Assembly: GCA_030159075.1 (NCBI GenBank)
Contig: BROG01000073.1
Coordinates: 62,001 to 126,000 of the forward strand
Source: Atrina japonica
Lineage: Eukaryota > Mollusca > Bivalvia > Pterioida > Pinnidae
Direction of reading: 5' to 3'
DNA: 64,000 bases
A program made the position numbers and the translations under genes. The notes below the pieces were generated by a model that saw nothing but the letters and a program-made list of their open reading frames with translations, was not told the origin of the DNA and searched no databases. This document shows, piece after piece, positions 47,465 through 58,838 of this stretch (its first letter is position 1; each line of letters starts with the position of its first letter).

Positions 47465-48492
47465 TTTAGCATCATAGACAACTGTTTTTTTACTAAAGGT
47501 GGTACCCGAAAAATGTCAAATATCTAGTGATTGGCTATCAGGATACTTATTTCGTCAAATACCACTCTGATTCTACATATAAATTCACTGAAGGTGATAT
47601 AAAAAACATGCTGGAATTTCTAATAGACAATATATTTATAATGTTCGGAGACGTGGTCTCTCAACAAAGTGTCGGCATTCCTATTGGAACCAATTGTGCC
47701 CCTTTATTGGCCGACCTGTTCCTGTATTCATACAAACCAGTCTTCATTCAGAAATTGCTGAACCAAAAGAAGAAAAAGTTAGCGGTGTCCTTTAATTTGA
47801 CATTTAGATATATCGACGACGTTTTGTCAATTAATAATGACAATTTTCATACATATGTCAATGCGATATATCCCCGCGAACTAGAAATTAAAGATACTAC
47901 AGAATCAAGCACACACGCTTCATACTTAGACATTTTACTTACTATAGACACAGACGGGAAATTAGCAACTAAGCTATACAACAAACGCGACGATTTCGGT
48001 TTTCCCATCGTAAATTTTCCACATTTAAGTAATAATATACCTCAGTCATCCGCATATGGAGTATATATTTCACAAATGATCCGATATGCCAGGGCGTGTA
48101 CAACATATGAAGATTTCATATACAGAGGTAAACTACTCACTGACAAATTATTGACACAGGGATATCGAAAACCGCGTTTAATGTTTTTTACGGTCGGTAT
48201 AATAGTCTTGTTTGCGACTACTCTGTTTCACTAAGTGAAATGTTGAGTTGCCTTTTCGTTGGCGGTTGTTGAGACGTCTGTATCGATTTTGACGGGGATA
48301 CACTCCTCATGTGTTATATTGAACTTGACTGTGGACCCACGGCGGATGTGACCGGTCGACAGGGGATGCTTACTCCTCCATGGCACCTGATTCCACCTCT
48401 TGGTTTCCAGAGGTCCGTGTTTGTCCATTTTTACCGGATTTGTATCTATGCCCTGGACATTCTATTGATTTATACTTTGGTATCTGAGATTT
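47465..48492 (+). mobile_element. Penelope-like retroelement, copy D
   Basis: Longer at the 5' side than copy A, starting at a segment shared with copy C (near 'agcatcatagacaact'). It keeps an open RT frame of 235 codons (47527-48234) with YFVKYHSDSTYKF, GIPIGTNCAPLLADL (Met to Ile inside the motif) and RYIDDV. Then a 13-bp deletion near 48184 shifts the frame, and the C-terminus and the full 3' tail follow. It is inserted in the LINE between RT motif A and the FADDT region. Confidence 0.88.
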
Positions 48493-48569
48493 TTTATATA
48501 TAAACTTAGTCATCAGATTATCTTTCTTATAGAACACACAAAAAAAAATAATATGAAAACACTCGATGT

Positions 48570-48787
48570 CCTCCACTAGACATTTAAATTCTGGAGTCCC
48601 ACATTCTCGGCCCTCGGTCCACTGGTCCACATCTTTTCTTGATTTTTATAAATGATCTTTCAGATGGGTTAGAATGTTTGCAGATGATACTCTCTTACTT
48701 TATCTAATTTGCAACACATCCAAATCAACAATTACTTTGACCTAATAAGAATCCTAGAATGGGCCAATACATGGCTCCAAAACAGTA
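48570..48787 (+). pseudogene. LINE ORF2, piece 3: RT motif B-C with FADDT
   Basis: Contains a degenerate SGVP..S..GPL-type stretch, FLIFINDLSDGLE and FADDTLLLYL (near 48676), the catalytic double-Asp box, then RILEWANTWLQNSK. It continues at 49239 after a Penelope-like insertion. Confidence 0.85.
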
Positions 48788-48792
48788 AAATA

Positions 48793-49238
48793 TAAAAACT
48801 TCAGATACCAAAGTGTAAATCAATAGAACGTCCAGGACACAGAGACAAATCCGATAAAAAATGGACAAACACGGACCTCTGGAAACCAAGAGGTGGGATC
48901 AGGTGCCATGGAGGAGTAAGCATCCCCTGTCGACCGGTCACACCCGCCGTGAGTCCACAGTCAAGTCCAGTGAAACACGTGAGGAGTGTATCCTCGCCAT
49001 ATTTGGTACAGACGTCTCAACAACTGCCAACGAAAAGGCAACTCAACATTTCACTTAGTGAAACAGAGTAGTCGCAGACAAGACTATTATACCGACCGTA
49101 AAACTTGCGGAACGTTGACATTAAACGCGGTTTTCGATATCCCTGTGTCAATAATTTGTCAGTGAGTAGTTTACCTCTGTATATGAAATCTTCATATGTT
49201 GTGCACGCCCTGGCATATCGGATCATTTGTGAAATATA
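48793..49238 (-). mobile_element. Penelope-like retroelement, copy E, inserted in the LINE
   Basis: Reverse orientation: 3' tail at 48793-49035, RT C-terminus up to 49238 (the YISQMIRYARACTTYEDF segment), 5'-truncated. AAATATA stands at both junctions (48788-48794 and 49232-49238), a probable target-site duplication. The LINE reading frame flanks it on both sides. Confidence 0.88.
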
Positions 49239-49835
49239 ATGATTTTTGGAAATCCGACGACAGAAACTGGAAATTGGAATTTTGATTTTGCTGGTGAGAC
49301 AATATAACCATCCACTGACCACACGCATCTCGGTATAACATTTTCTAGTGACGCTAAATGGTCCCGACATATAGACTCAATTATAGTTCGTGTATCTATA
49401 ACGATTGCAGTTCTTAGGGAATTAAAACATACCTTAAATTTGCCTCTCTCTACTAGAAATTGCACTTCCTTTTCTCATTTCAAATCTAAATTGAAATTAA
49501 ATTACTCCGCGTTTCTCTCCTTGTTTAGGAAATGTTGAACGTAAATTAAACGTTTTACACACTAGACTACGTCACGGTTGTGGTACTTTAAATGGTGACT
49601 TGCTTAGAATCAATATCACTCCAAACAGAGCTTGCCCTGTGGCTTCCCGGACGAAAGACCTGAACACTACTTCTTACATTGTAATAAATATGACCAAATA
49701 CGTCAAAAGATATAAAATAAATTAGCTGTCCCTGATATAGGCACGATACTCTATGGTTGTCCTGAGCTTTCACTAATTGACAACAACAAAATATTACAAA
49801 CTGTACACAGATTTATTCACAAAAGCAAAAGATTC
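49239..49835 (+). pseudogene. LINE ORF2, piece 4: RT thumb and C-terminal zinc-knuckle region
   Basis: Reads MIFGNPTTETGNW, THLGITFSSDAKWSRHI, SITIAVLRELKHTL, then RLRHGCGTLNGDLLRINI and a CGFPDERPEHYFLHC knuckle, one frame off after a 1-base loss. About 330 bp of AT-rich sequence follows and ends at (TA)n (50167), probably the 3' UTR. A deletion joins two parts near 49455. Confidence 0.82.
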
Positions 49836-50162
49836 TTGTAGCAACAATCACCCCTCCCCTCACTTCAGTTACTTCTGTATTTTTCTGTTTTATTTCATGC
49901 AATAATATTTCATATAAATATCACATCATTATTAATTTATCATATTTGACGATATCCTCGGCACTGCACACTATATTTTATTTCTTCTTCTCCTCTTTCT
50001 TTTCTTTTTTACACTAGTTGGAAATTGTGAAAATTGTATGTTACATGTATATATGTTAAATGTTATTGACGCATGCTTTGTTAAACATGTATTGTGAACA
50101 TTTAAGAAGAGACGGATTTTAGTTAGCAAAACTTGTCGCCGATCCTATTGTGTCAATTGAGC

Positions 50163-50166
<4 letters not shown>

Positions 50167-50240
<74 letters not shown>
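50167..50240. repeat. (TA)n microsatellite
   Basis: About 37 TA units, just past the presumed LINE 3' end. Confidence 0.95.
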
Positions 50241-50243
<3 letters not shown>

Positions 50244-50679
50244 AATTTATACATTAAAATCAACTCATCTTTATGCCCTTTATAAATTCACGCACTTAAA
50301 AAAATATAGCCAATTAGCCTATAATAGTTTTGATATACGAAATATATTTTTTCCTGGAATATTACCACACAATTTACTCAGCAATTTGAAAAATACGTGC
50401 AGTGAAGCATGTATTGAATAGCAATTTTAAATAGAAAAATCTTATTATCCCTCAACCCTTTTGCGAGTTATAAAATTTCTGGATATGCCATCTACTTGGC
50501 ACTATGTAGTTGTATAAAGACCACATGAGTGCTAACAAGACTCAAATGTACCACTAAATAATTCAAAATAATTTAACATATATTAGTGATGAATCTGGGG
50601 ATACATTGTACCTGATAACAGCCAGCTGTTTGAATACATAGGAGATTTCCACCGTTTACTTTAGCCCTATAGTTTTAAG

Positions 50680-51165
50680 AAATGATGGAACATCAACACA
50701 GTTATGTTATGCTAAGCTGTTTATTGGGAACAAATCAAAGCACATTTTACAGTATGCGGTTAATAACACATTATATTGACGCAGATTTACACATGTATCA
50801 TGTGCATTTCAGCAACATAAACTCAACCTCAAGATTGAAATTTCCAAATCACACTTTTATTCGTATATTTTTACCTCATTGTGTGTTGGTAAGATCTGTC
50901 TGTAAAGTTGGACATAGAAGTTGCGTCAATCTTCAATCAATCATATCGCTGATCTATGTAGTTTGTTGCATAATAAATCAGCCATCAGTACTCACGTTAG
51001 GCCATATGTATGACCTGATTTTTAGTTACTCTTTTTGCAAAACCTAATTTTACCGAATTAAAAAGTATTCAGTATACTGAGTGTATTATACCTCTTTAAA
51101 AGTTTCGATTGCCATCAACTCGTATCAGTACGTTCAGTACTTTGATTTTACTTTGTGACAGGGTA
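50680..51165 (-). mobile_element. inverted-repeat element, right copy
   Basis: Reverse complement of the non-nested parts of 45903-47275, continuous here without insertions, so it shows the original order. Open frames over it (50682-51047) have no coding character. Confidence 0.78.
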
Positions 51166-51212
51166 TATGTGGATCAAAATTGTTATAGTAAAAGGTAAAA
51201 TAATGTCTCAGT

Positions 51213-51500
51213 CTGGCAAGAATTATCACAAAATCAAACAAGAATTCTCACAAAATCTGGCAAAATTTCTCAAAATCTGGAAAGAATTGTCACAAAATCC
51301 GACAAGAATTGTTACAAAATCTGGCAAGAATTGTCACAAAATCAGGCAAGGATTCTCAGAAAATCAGGCAAGAATTCTCGCAAAATCTGGCAAGAATTCT
51401 AACAAAATTCGATAAGAATCTTTACAAGTTAAAACAAGGATTCTCACAAAATCTGGCAAAAATTCTCACAAAATCAGACAAGAAGTCTCACAAAATCAGT
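51213..51500 (+). repeat. 22-bp minisatellite, about 13 units
   Basis: Variants of 'caagaattctcacaaaatct' plus two bases repeat head to tail. The resulting KSGKN/HKIRQ-type peptide frames change with each unit and are not a gene. Confidence 0.92.
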
Positions 51501-52505
51501 TTTGTTTGCAGACGTCTCGAACTTACATTGATTAGAGGTGATAGACGTCGTGGTTTAAAGCACAGTGTTACTACGAAGCCAGAGAGAATCGAAGTTTTAT
51601 AATGACAACAATGTTTAGAACATAGCAGTTCCGGTAACTTTTGTTACATTGAACTCAATCATTTTAAACGTTTGCTAGTAAAGTATTTTAGAACTTCCTT
51701 GTCAATGCCTTCTTTTAAAGTACGGACTTTTATAGTATTCATGGAGAAAGTAAATGGGACGATAGTATATTTTTACATTATGGGGAATTTCTAGTCATTT
51801 AGCTCCCTTCGCACGAATTAACCCGAATAATCCAGTCGTTATAATTCGCTCACATCGATCACTATATTAACGCCAAAATGCATACCCGATCAGAACACAT
51901 CAACTTAGGATATCTTGTTTATACATTGTATCCAGGGAAATGATCCATCAACAAACATGGCTGTCATTGCTAAAAATAGAGGTAAAATGTAGTTATTTTC
52001 TTAAGTCTCGAAAAGTAAAGCAAGTAGAAAGATATATTTTTCATTTTTCAGACCATTGGACATTACTCTGCAGGGTTTCTGTTACAGAATTTTTACATTC
52101 AGTTCTTGTTATTATCTTTGATATAATTATAGATAATGATAAACTGTGAATGGCAAACATGTTCAGCAAAGTAAGATCTAAATGTAAATCAAATGAATGA
52201 AATTGTAAATTCTTCCATTTTGGCGGTATGGTTCTTATAAAACTTAATTGTTTAGTTTTTAGCTCTTACATCATCACTTGGCACCCTTCGTCGTAAACTT
52301 TTTTTTTAAAAAAATCTCTTCACAAACTGCTGAAGCAATAAAACCAAACTTCGCCTGAATCCATCTTAGGTTGTCTATCTTACACACTATATCTGTTGAC
52401 CATTTGGCATTTCTGTCTATCGAAATGGCGGCTGTTACTATAAATATGACACAGGGGGGGGGGGGTAAACAGGTAAAATATTTCATAGACCTATCTCGAA
52501 AATTA
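51501..52505. repeat. decayed bivalve-type dispersed repeats in non-coding DNA
   Basis: 51940-52010 ('aacatggctgtcattgctaa') and 52262-52505 ('cttggcacccttcgtcgtaa', 'atggcggctgttactataaa', a G-run at 52444) resemble the repeat at 27060. The rest shows nothing. Confidence 0.5.
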
Positions 52506-54235
52506 AATGTCATATGAAAGTTACGTCAAAATGATTAGAATGCAAACTTCTACCATTATTGTTTTCGGTCCGACACCACCTACTGACTTCCTATAGCAGT
52601 TACTGTTCTTGAAAGACTCATTTTGACATACGTCTTGTGCCTTTCATTTTTGTTTGAACCACCCTTAAAATAGAAACTGTAGAGAAACTGTATACAGTAA
52701 AATTGTTCGGCCAGGTGAAATCTGTAAATAAATGACCTAAATCATCAATTAACTTATGGACAGGAATTTATTGAGAGTTGATGAATTATTAGAAGACGAG
52801 TTTCTAAAGTGGCGAAATTACACTGTTAAGTCTTTATATCATTTTCCCACTTTTTACATACCAGAGGCTTTACGAAATATACCACTTTTTGTAAAACCCC
52901 TGGTAAATAAGTGGGAACATGATACTTGACATTAAAAAAATCGGTCACTTACTATAAATGTACAAACAAAAAATAGAGTTATGGCATTTCAATATGATCG
53001 TCAACGCGAGTCCTTGGTAAAACTGATAGTATAAAGAGTGGTCGTCTGCTATGATATAATATAAACTTACTGACTATCCCTCGTTAACGTGCAATGATAT
53101 TTATTTCTTTAACTATTACGTAAGCTTTAATTATCATTTTTATTTCTTGTCCAATAAAAAGGCATATTCCTTGAAAAACACGTCAACGAAAGTGTAAAGA
53201 AAAAAAACAAACCAGTGCACAGGAAGTTTGTTGGCGACGAGTTGTCTAGACGGTTCATATTTTCTTTTTCAGAAAGCAATATTCTATTTAAAGACATTCG
53301 CATTCTTTTCCCTTTGATTTTTAGATTTATCAACTAAATCACCTTGAAAACGATTTCCAGCTAATCGAAACATGGTTATACTGTCGTGAAAATAAATATC
53401 GTTGAATAATTTTGTTTCCTTGGAATCGTTCTAAACTCTAAATATTTGTTTCAACAATGTCGTAGAGGTTTGTTTTAGAGAATATGTGTAGAAATATATG
53501 ACTTTAATCAATGTATACTGTTACCTATGTTTGAAACTGATGTAATTAGTATTGCTTGTTATGGGTGTGGTCTGGGATTCAACTGCGGCACAATGTTCAG
53601 AATAGTCTAAAAGAGTTCATTTAGACTAGAAATATTATAAAAATTACTTAGGAGTTAAAGTAACATTAAATTTCATAATTTATGCAGAATCAGGTACTGT
53701 CATTTATTTTTACCAAAAAACTGATGTTAATCAAAAACTGGTTAATGTTTATACATTCTGATAACTGCTTTAAATTATGTGCAAATTTTAAATGGTAAAC
53801 TTCATTGGACGCCAAATCGTAAGGAATGGAGAAGCTTTAATTGAAATATCTTGTCTGAGATTGGTTTGAATTATAAATGAAATACCTGTGGATAATCAAA
53901 CTCCAAGTCCAAGAGAACATGACATATTGATAAATGATACATTTATATATTTGAATCATAATTATCAAGATGAACAACTTTCACTATTAATGCCTAAGTT
54001 ATATTTACAAACATAAACTTGTTATCGTGAGTCCATATATGTAAATTTAGTAAATATTTCATGTTCGCCAACTACCAAATTCTTAAACGTGTTATCCAAG
54101 CCTTTGATAAAAACATGGTTTGTAAAACGAGCCTAAGACATGAATATTTATAACTTGGGCTCATATATCCCGAGGATCTGCTCCAGACAAACCAGTTTTA
54201 AACCAAAACGCATACTTGTATTTAATGACCCATAA
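52506..54235. other. non-coding DNA with one unassigned 57-codon frame
   Basis: An uninterrupted frame from ATG 52756 to TGA 52929 (+) reads with plausible coding character (DELLEDEFLKWRNYTVKSLY and onward) but matches nothing I know. It may be an exon fragment or repeat-derived. 53231-53350 is duplicated at 55722-55835 ('ttgtctagacggttcatatt'). Confidence 0.4.
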
Positions 54236-54565
54236 CCTGACAATTTCGGCCCTATTGACTTTTTTGTAGATCTTTACATGCTGAACATTTTTGCTTTTTT
54301 ATTTAACTCTAACTATTACACTTTTAAAAATAATAACAAAAAACATGAAAAATCAACTTAAATCAGGAAATAATCTATATGGGGTGACCTGACAATTCCG
54401 GTCAATTTGACTTTTTGTAGATCTTTGTGTGCTGAACATTTTTACTTCTTTCACTTTCTCTCTATCTATTACACTTTTCAAGATAATGTGAAGAAACATT
54501 CAAATACATGAAAAATCCACAAAGAAGGGGAAATAACTCACATAAGGGTCGACCTGACAATTTCC
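54236..54565 (+). repeat. ~165-bp tandem duplication
   Basis: 'acctgacaatt.c.g' followed by 'tttttgtagatctttg' or 'ttta' and 'gctgaacatttttgctt' or 'act' occurs at 54236 and 54398, and the next unit begins at 54551. Confidence 0.8.
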
Positions 54566-55345
54566 ACCAAAATGAAATATTGGTAAATTTTTGCGAGCCG
54601 CTCATTTTAAGGTAAGATTTTCTTTCTAGCTTTTATAATTTTGGAGATACATCTATTAAATTAAAAATTATATCTGCTGACTCAATCGATCTATATTTAG
54701 CCATGACAGACAAGTTTGGCCCTAGCCCCTTTTTCCGCAAACTTTATGCGGTTTTACATAGTTATACCTCCTGTCAAGTTTGGTTCAAATTAGCCCAATA
54801 ATTCTGGAGAAGTAGTCAAAAATGTCTAAAATTTTACAAAAAAACTTACATTTTCCATATACTTAGGTGTCTGCGACCTTGAACTTTGACCCCATGACCT
54901 TGAAAGTTTGTCAAAATGATCCTTAGATAATTCATAACAATTTTCTCATATCTTTGAATACAAAAAGTCGATCAGTTTTGAGTAATTAAACAATTTGTAA
55001 TACAATTGTACCCTGCGTTACTGCGTATCCCTAGTGGCTCATTTATAAACTGATTTCATTTTCGTTCGCAAACTTTGTAGACATTGACTTAACAATAATG
55101 CATACAAAATATGAAAGTCATTTGATGATTGGTTCATCAGGAGATGATTTTTAAAGATGTATTATGTTTCGGTTCTTTTTGGCCCCTTTTGAGTCGCAAA
55201 CTTTCTGCGGCTTCACGTGGGGATGCTAATATGCCAAGTTTGGTTAAAATTGGTCCTCTGGTTCTTGAGAAGAAGTCGAAAATATGTAAATGTTAACGAC
55301 GGACAACGACAGAAAAGACTTTGGCTCAGGTGACATAAAAACCGA
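54566..55345 (+). repeat. decayed dispersed bivalve-type repeat
   Basis: Contains 'gacaagtttggccctagccc', 'caagtttggttaaaattggt', 'cttgagaagaagtcgaaaat', 'aacgacggacaacgacagaa' and 'ggctcaggtgacataaaaac', a modular repeat familiar from bivalve genomes. Two degenerate internal rounds. Confidence 0.6.
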
Positions 55346-56154
55346 TATTGATGTTTTGGGCAGACAGAATCAATAGTGTAGATATGGGCCCTACCCCGCA
55401 CCCTGAAATATGTATTTTTACATATAACTTAATTCATCTTACTTATTCATTTCATGTATCCCTAAATACTACGTAACACTGTCACTTAGAAGCGTAATTA
55501 ATGGAAAGGTTATATCTTTATATAAGCATTATGCAAAGCACATTATCAGTTAAAACAAAATTAACACCCAAAGTGAACGATGACGGACCTTTAAAATGTA
55601 TTGCACGTTGTGCAATGGATACATGGTAAGACGGCTAATTTAAGCTGCAATTTTTTCTTGTCCAAGGATAGACCTATCCCTAGAATACAATTCAAGGAAG
55701 ATTTTTAAACATTTTGTCCGCTGCATGTTGTCTAGACGGTTCATATTGTCTTTTTCAAAACGCAATGTTCTATTTTTAAAATCTTCGTGTTCCTATCCTG
55801 TCTGATTTATCAACTGAATCACATTGAAAAGCTGTGCATTATGTTGATGTTGTCGCGCAAACATGTATGACATTTGCAGATGTGGAAGTTTTTCATGTAT
55901 TTTATTGAAATATCTTTTTCAGTATTCTATAAATTATGGAGGTAGTAAGCATGATCGCTTGGTTTTATAAAATGCGTCTGATTCGATTGTTTTGTACTGG
56001 ATTTGAATTCAAAGAAATTCTCTCATTCAATGTACTGGTTGCAGAATTGATGTAAAGTTGATTCAGTTCATACGGTGTGTAGATTACATGCAAATGTGAG
56101 AAAGTTTCAATGAATATAATTGAGTTTGAAAGTAATAAGTATAATTATATGAAA
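55346..56154. other. AT-rich non-coding DNA
   Basis: Includes the 55722-55835 duplicate of 53231-53350; otherwise nothing recognised. Confidence 0.45.
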
Positions 56155-56395
56155 GGGGCATTTAAAACTTTTTTTTCAAAAACATTTTATTTTCATTTTA
56201 CTACTTAAATTGATATACAATAACAAAAAGAGATATACACAGGCATAAGAATTTTTATATTCCCATTTATTTTGTGAAAATATAACCCATTATAGGCACT
56301 TTTTCAATTGTCATTGATTAAATTAACCTTACTATTTATATGAATACCACACTAGACCTGACATTATTTACACAAAATATAAGGTTGATAACTTT
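56155..56395 (+). mobile_element. old relative of the TTAA element at 6905
   Basis: 'gatatacaataacaaaaaga', 'tacacaggcataagaat' and, reversed, 'gaataccacactagacctga' match parts of 6905-7075, arranged so that both arms face each other. It looks like a short internally deleted derivative. Confidence 0.6.
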
Positions 56396-56399
56396 TTTT

Positions 56400-57000
56400 A
56401 TAATGCTCAAGATGGTCATTTCTGTCAATTAGACTTAATCAGTTGAGCTTCAATTCTAAACAGATTTTCTAAGGAAAAAGTGGTATCAGACAAGGTCAAA
56501 TAATAAATCTAACCGTATAGCCAACATCCGTAAAAGAGTAATAAATGTAAAAAGATGGCTATCTTAGCTTTAGAAATGTTTGAATTTTAAATGGTGTTAT
56601 CAGTGCGAAATATTACGTTAGTATAAGATTAACAGCTGGTACCGAAATACCAGGTACTAGTTTTCTGTTTAGCCTCGGCGACACAAACGATCCACCAGCA
56701 GTGACAACAACCTAGTGGTTATAAATATTATAAACATAATGCCAAAACTATAATGCTCAAGACGTTCGTTTCTGTCAATAAGACTTCATCCGTTTAGCTC
56801 CAATTTTAATCAAATTTTCTGAAGAGAAAGTGGTATCAGACAGGGCCAAATAATAAATATAAACGTATAGCCAACGTCCGTCAAGGGTAACCACTGTAAA
56901 AATATGGCCATCTTAGCTTTAGAAGATTTTTAAATGGTGCTATCAGTGCGAAATATTACTCAAGTATAAGATTATAAGACTGTGCAGAAATACCAATAAA
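56400..57000 (+). repeat. two diverged tandem units related to the 358-bp satellite
   Basis: 'ataatgctcaaga', 'gtcaattagacttaatcagt', 'acagctggtaccgaaatacc' and 'gatccaccagcagtgacaac' in the same order as in 4622-6576, with many changes. Confidence 0.85.
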
Positions 57001-57354
57001 AGAAGAAGTTTTTTGGTAAAGATATTATTAAAAATTATAAAATAAGTTTATTTTGAGAATGTAGTATATCACCATTAGTTAAAATAAATCTTGTGGAATT
57101 TCGTTTCTTAAGAATCTATTTAATCAACAATATATTGAATTAATAAAGCTACAACAAATCGTTATTTGTAATGATGTTTGACCTTTTGAAATGAATTCGT
57201 ATCGATCAAATGGTTTTGATTTTTAAAGTGTTTCACGCAACATTCAACAATTTTTCAGTTATATGGTGGAGGCCAGTTTTTATTGTGGAGGAGAGAAAGC
57301 GCCACAAATCTGCTGCAAGTAAACTGGCAAACTGTCTCACAAAATGCAAGGGGC

Positions 57355-57460
57355 ACTTTCCAACCACTTTCGAACCTGCGCAGACCAGAAGTGAGTGACT
57401 TCATAGATCAACGCGATGCTCTAACCACTTGGCCACGGAGGCTCCTGAAGGCGTCATTTT
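57355..57460 (-). repeat. tRNA-Ser-like remnant (SINE head candidate)
   Basis: The minus strand reads CGTGGCCAAGTGGTTAGAGC (box A-like), a possible long variable arm (GAAGTCACTCACTTC) and CGCAGGTTCGAAA (box B-like). No acceptor-stem pairing is visible, so it is not an intact tRNA gene. Confidence 0.5.
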
Positions 57461-57479
57461 ACCAAGTACTATCTGGAAA

Positions 57480-58170
57480 AATCGCACGCGATCACGCGCG
57501 ACTATGATCGCAGCTATATTTTCCTGTAGTCGCGGGCAAAATCCATGCGACCTAAAACATTTTTTTCTGTGTACGCTTTATGTTCCATGTTATCTCGTTC
57601 GACATCCGATGTGTACGATCTACCTGCGTATTATACGTTCTGTAGACGCTCTATATACGCTATACTTGCGTCTATTCACTCGATCTAATGTGATCTTAAC
57701 ACGACCAAGGCTCATTCTGTCCGACCAATCTGCGACATATCGTGGACCTCTCGGCGATCTATCCTCACAAGTGCGCGACCTCGGCCGATAAAGGCTCAAA
57801 CTTGGCCAATCTAGCTGCGTATGAGTTACAACGTACCCTCGATCAATACGATTAAGCCTGTGATATTAACGTTCTAGCTCGCTCTGTACGCTCAAATCTC
57901 GATCTTTACTAGACAGATTCTCGCCTGAGATTTGTCACGATCGCCCGGATTGCGACCGTATAAAATGATGCGGCGATTGATGGCCGACCATCAGTTTTTG
58001 ACCAGCCTCCGAAAGGACAACATGGACCGAGACCATTTAACGACCACATGCAACCACGGAAGACCAAAACGTGACCAACCCTCGTTTAACATTCGACTGC
58101 GTACGTAATGCGGCGAGCAGGCCACGCTCGGAGATCGCAGGTCTGTCTTCCGGGGAGATTTATCGGTGAA
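57480..58170. other. GC- and CpG-rich patch without recognised gene
   Basis: The sequence is dense in CG dinucleotides ('gcacgcgatcacgcgcgact', 'ctcggcgatctatcctcaca') and differs sharply from the AT-rich flanks. A 120-codon frame at 57429-57791 (+) lacks any recognisable motif. Confidence 0.4.
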
Positions 58171-58317
58171 ATGACACATTCACGGTCTAATGTTAAAATA
58201 TATATGGTTTTTGAAGCCTGATTGGAACACAGCTCATGAATTTTTATTATACAGCAACAGCGTTGTTTGTGCCATCAAAACACCGTGATGAAGGTGTTGT
58301 ATGGAGTTGTGAAATGA

Positions 58318-58425
58318 AAATGACATAGGCAGGAGAAGACAGGGTATTACGACCAATGACATAGGCAGGAAAAGACAGGGTATTACGACCAATGACATAG
58401 GCAGGAGAAGACAGGGTATTACGAC
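58318..58425. repeat. 36-bp minisatellite, three units
   Basis: 'aatgacataggcaggagaag' plus 'acagggtattacgacc', three times with one substitution. Divisible by three, so frames stay open on the minus strand; not called as a gene. Confidence 0.95.
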
Positions 58426-58838
58426 CCACCAACAGGAAGTTCGTGATATGGAAATTGAAAAAATCACATTTGTCATAAATGGAGGTGTGAATGGACCTTT
58501 CTTTCAAATTCTTGAGATGAGTCGTGGATGTACCTGTAAATAAATGAGTCTCGTGTAATAGAAGTGAGCCTGAATTTAAGACTATAGGGAGGAATTGTTG
58601 TATAAAGGGTCGAAGATATAAAAAAAATCGATGCTTGTAATATGTTTGAAATTAGGCGACCTTAGATGTCCAAACAATTTTTTTAGAAATCTTTAGTATC
58701 CACATCTGATAGACTCCGCCTCTTAAGTTGGTACATCAGAGACTTAGATGACCCCGCAAGATTTGTGTCACCTGTCTGTATTTCAAATAAAGTGAGAAAG
58801 GATTTATGGTTAATATCTTATAGACGGAAAAGAGTGTA

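Noticed and set aside
50682..51047. 121-codon ORF
   Set aside because: It lies across the right copy of the inverted-repeat element, whose left copy does not keep the frame.
51155..51602. Lys/Asn-rich repetitive ORFs (KSGKN, HKIRQ)
   Set aside because: A 22-bp minisatellite read in different frames. The period is not divisible by three, so no stable protein repeat can be encoded.
57362..57446. Functional tRNA-Ser gene
   Set aside because: The internal promoter boxes are present but the acceptor arms are not complementary. More likely a SINE head remnant.
57429..57791. 120-codon ORF in the CpG-rich patch
   Set aside because: Composition explains the lack of stops, and there is no motif or homologue I can name.
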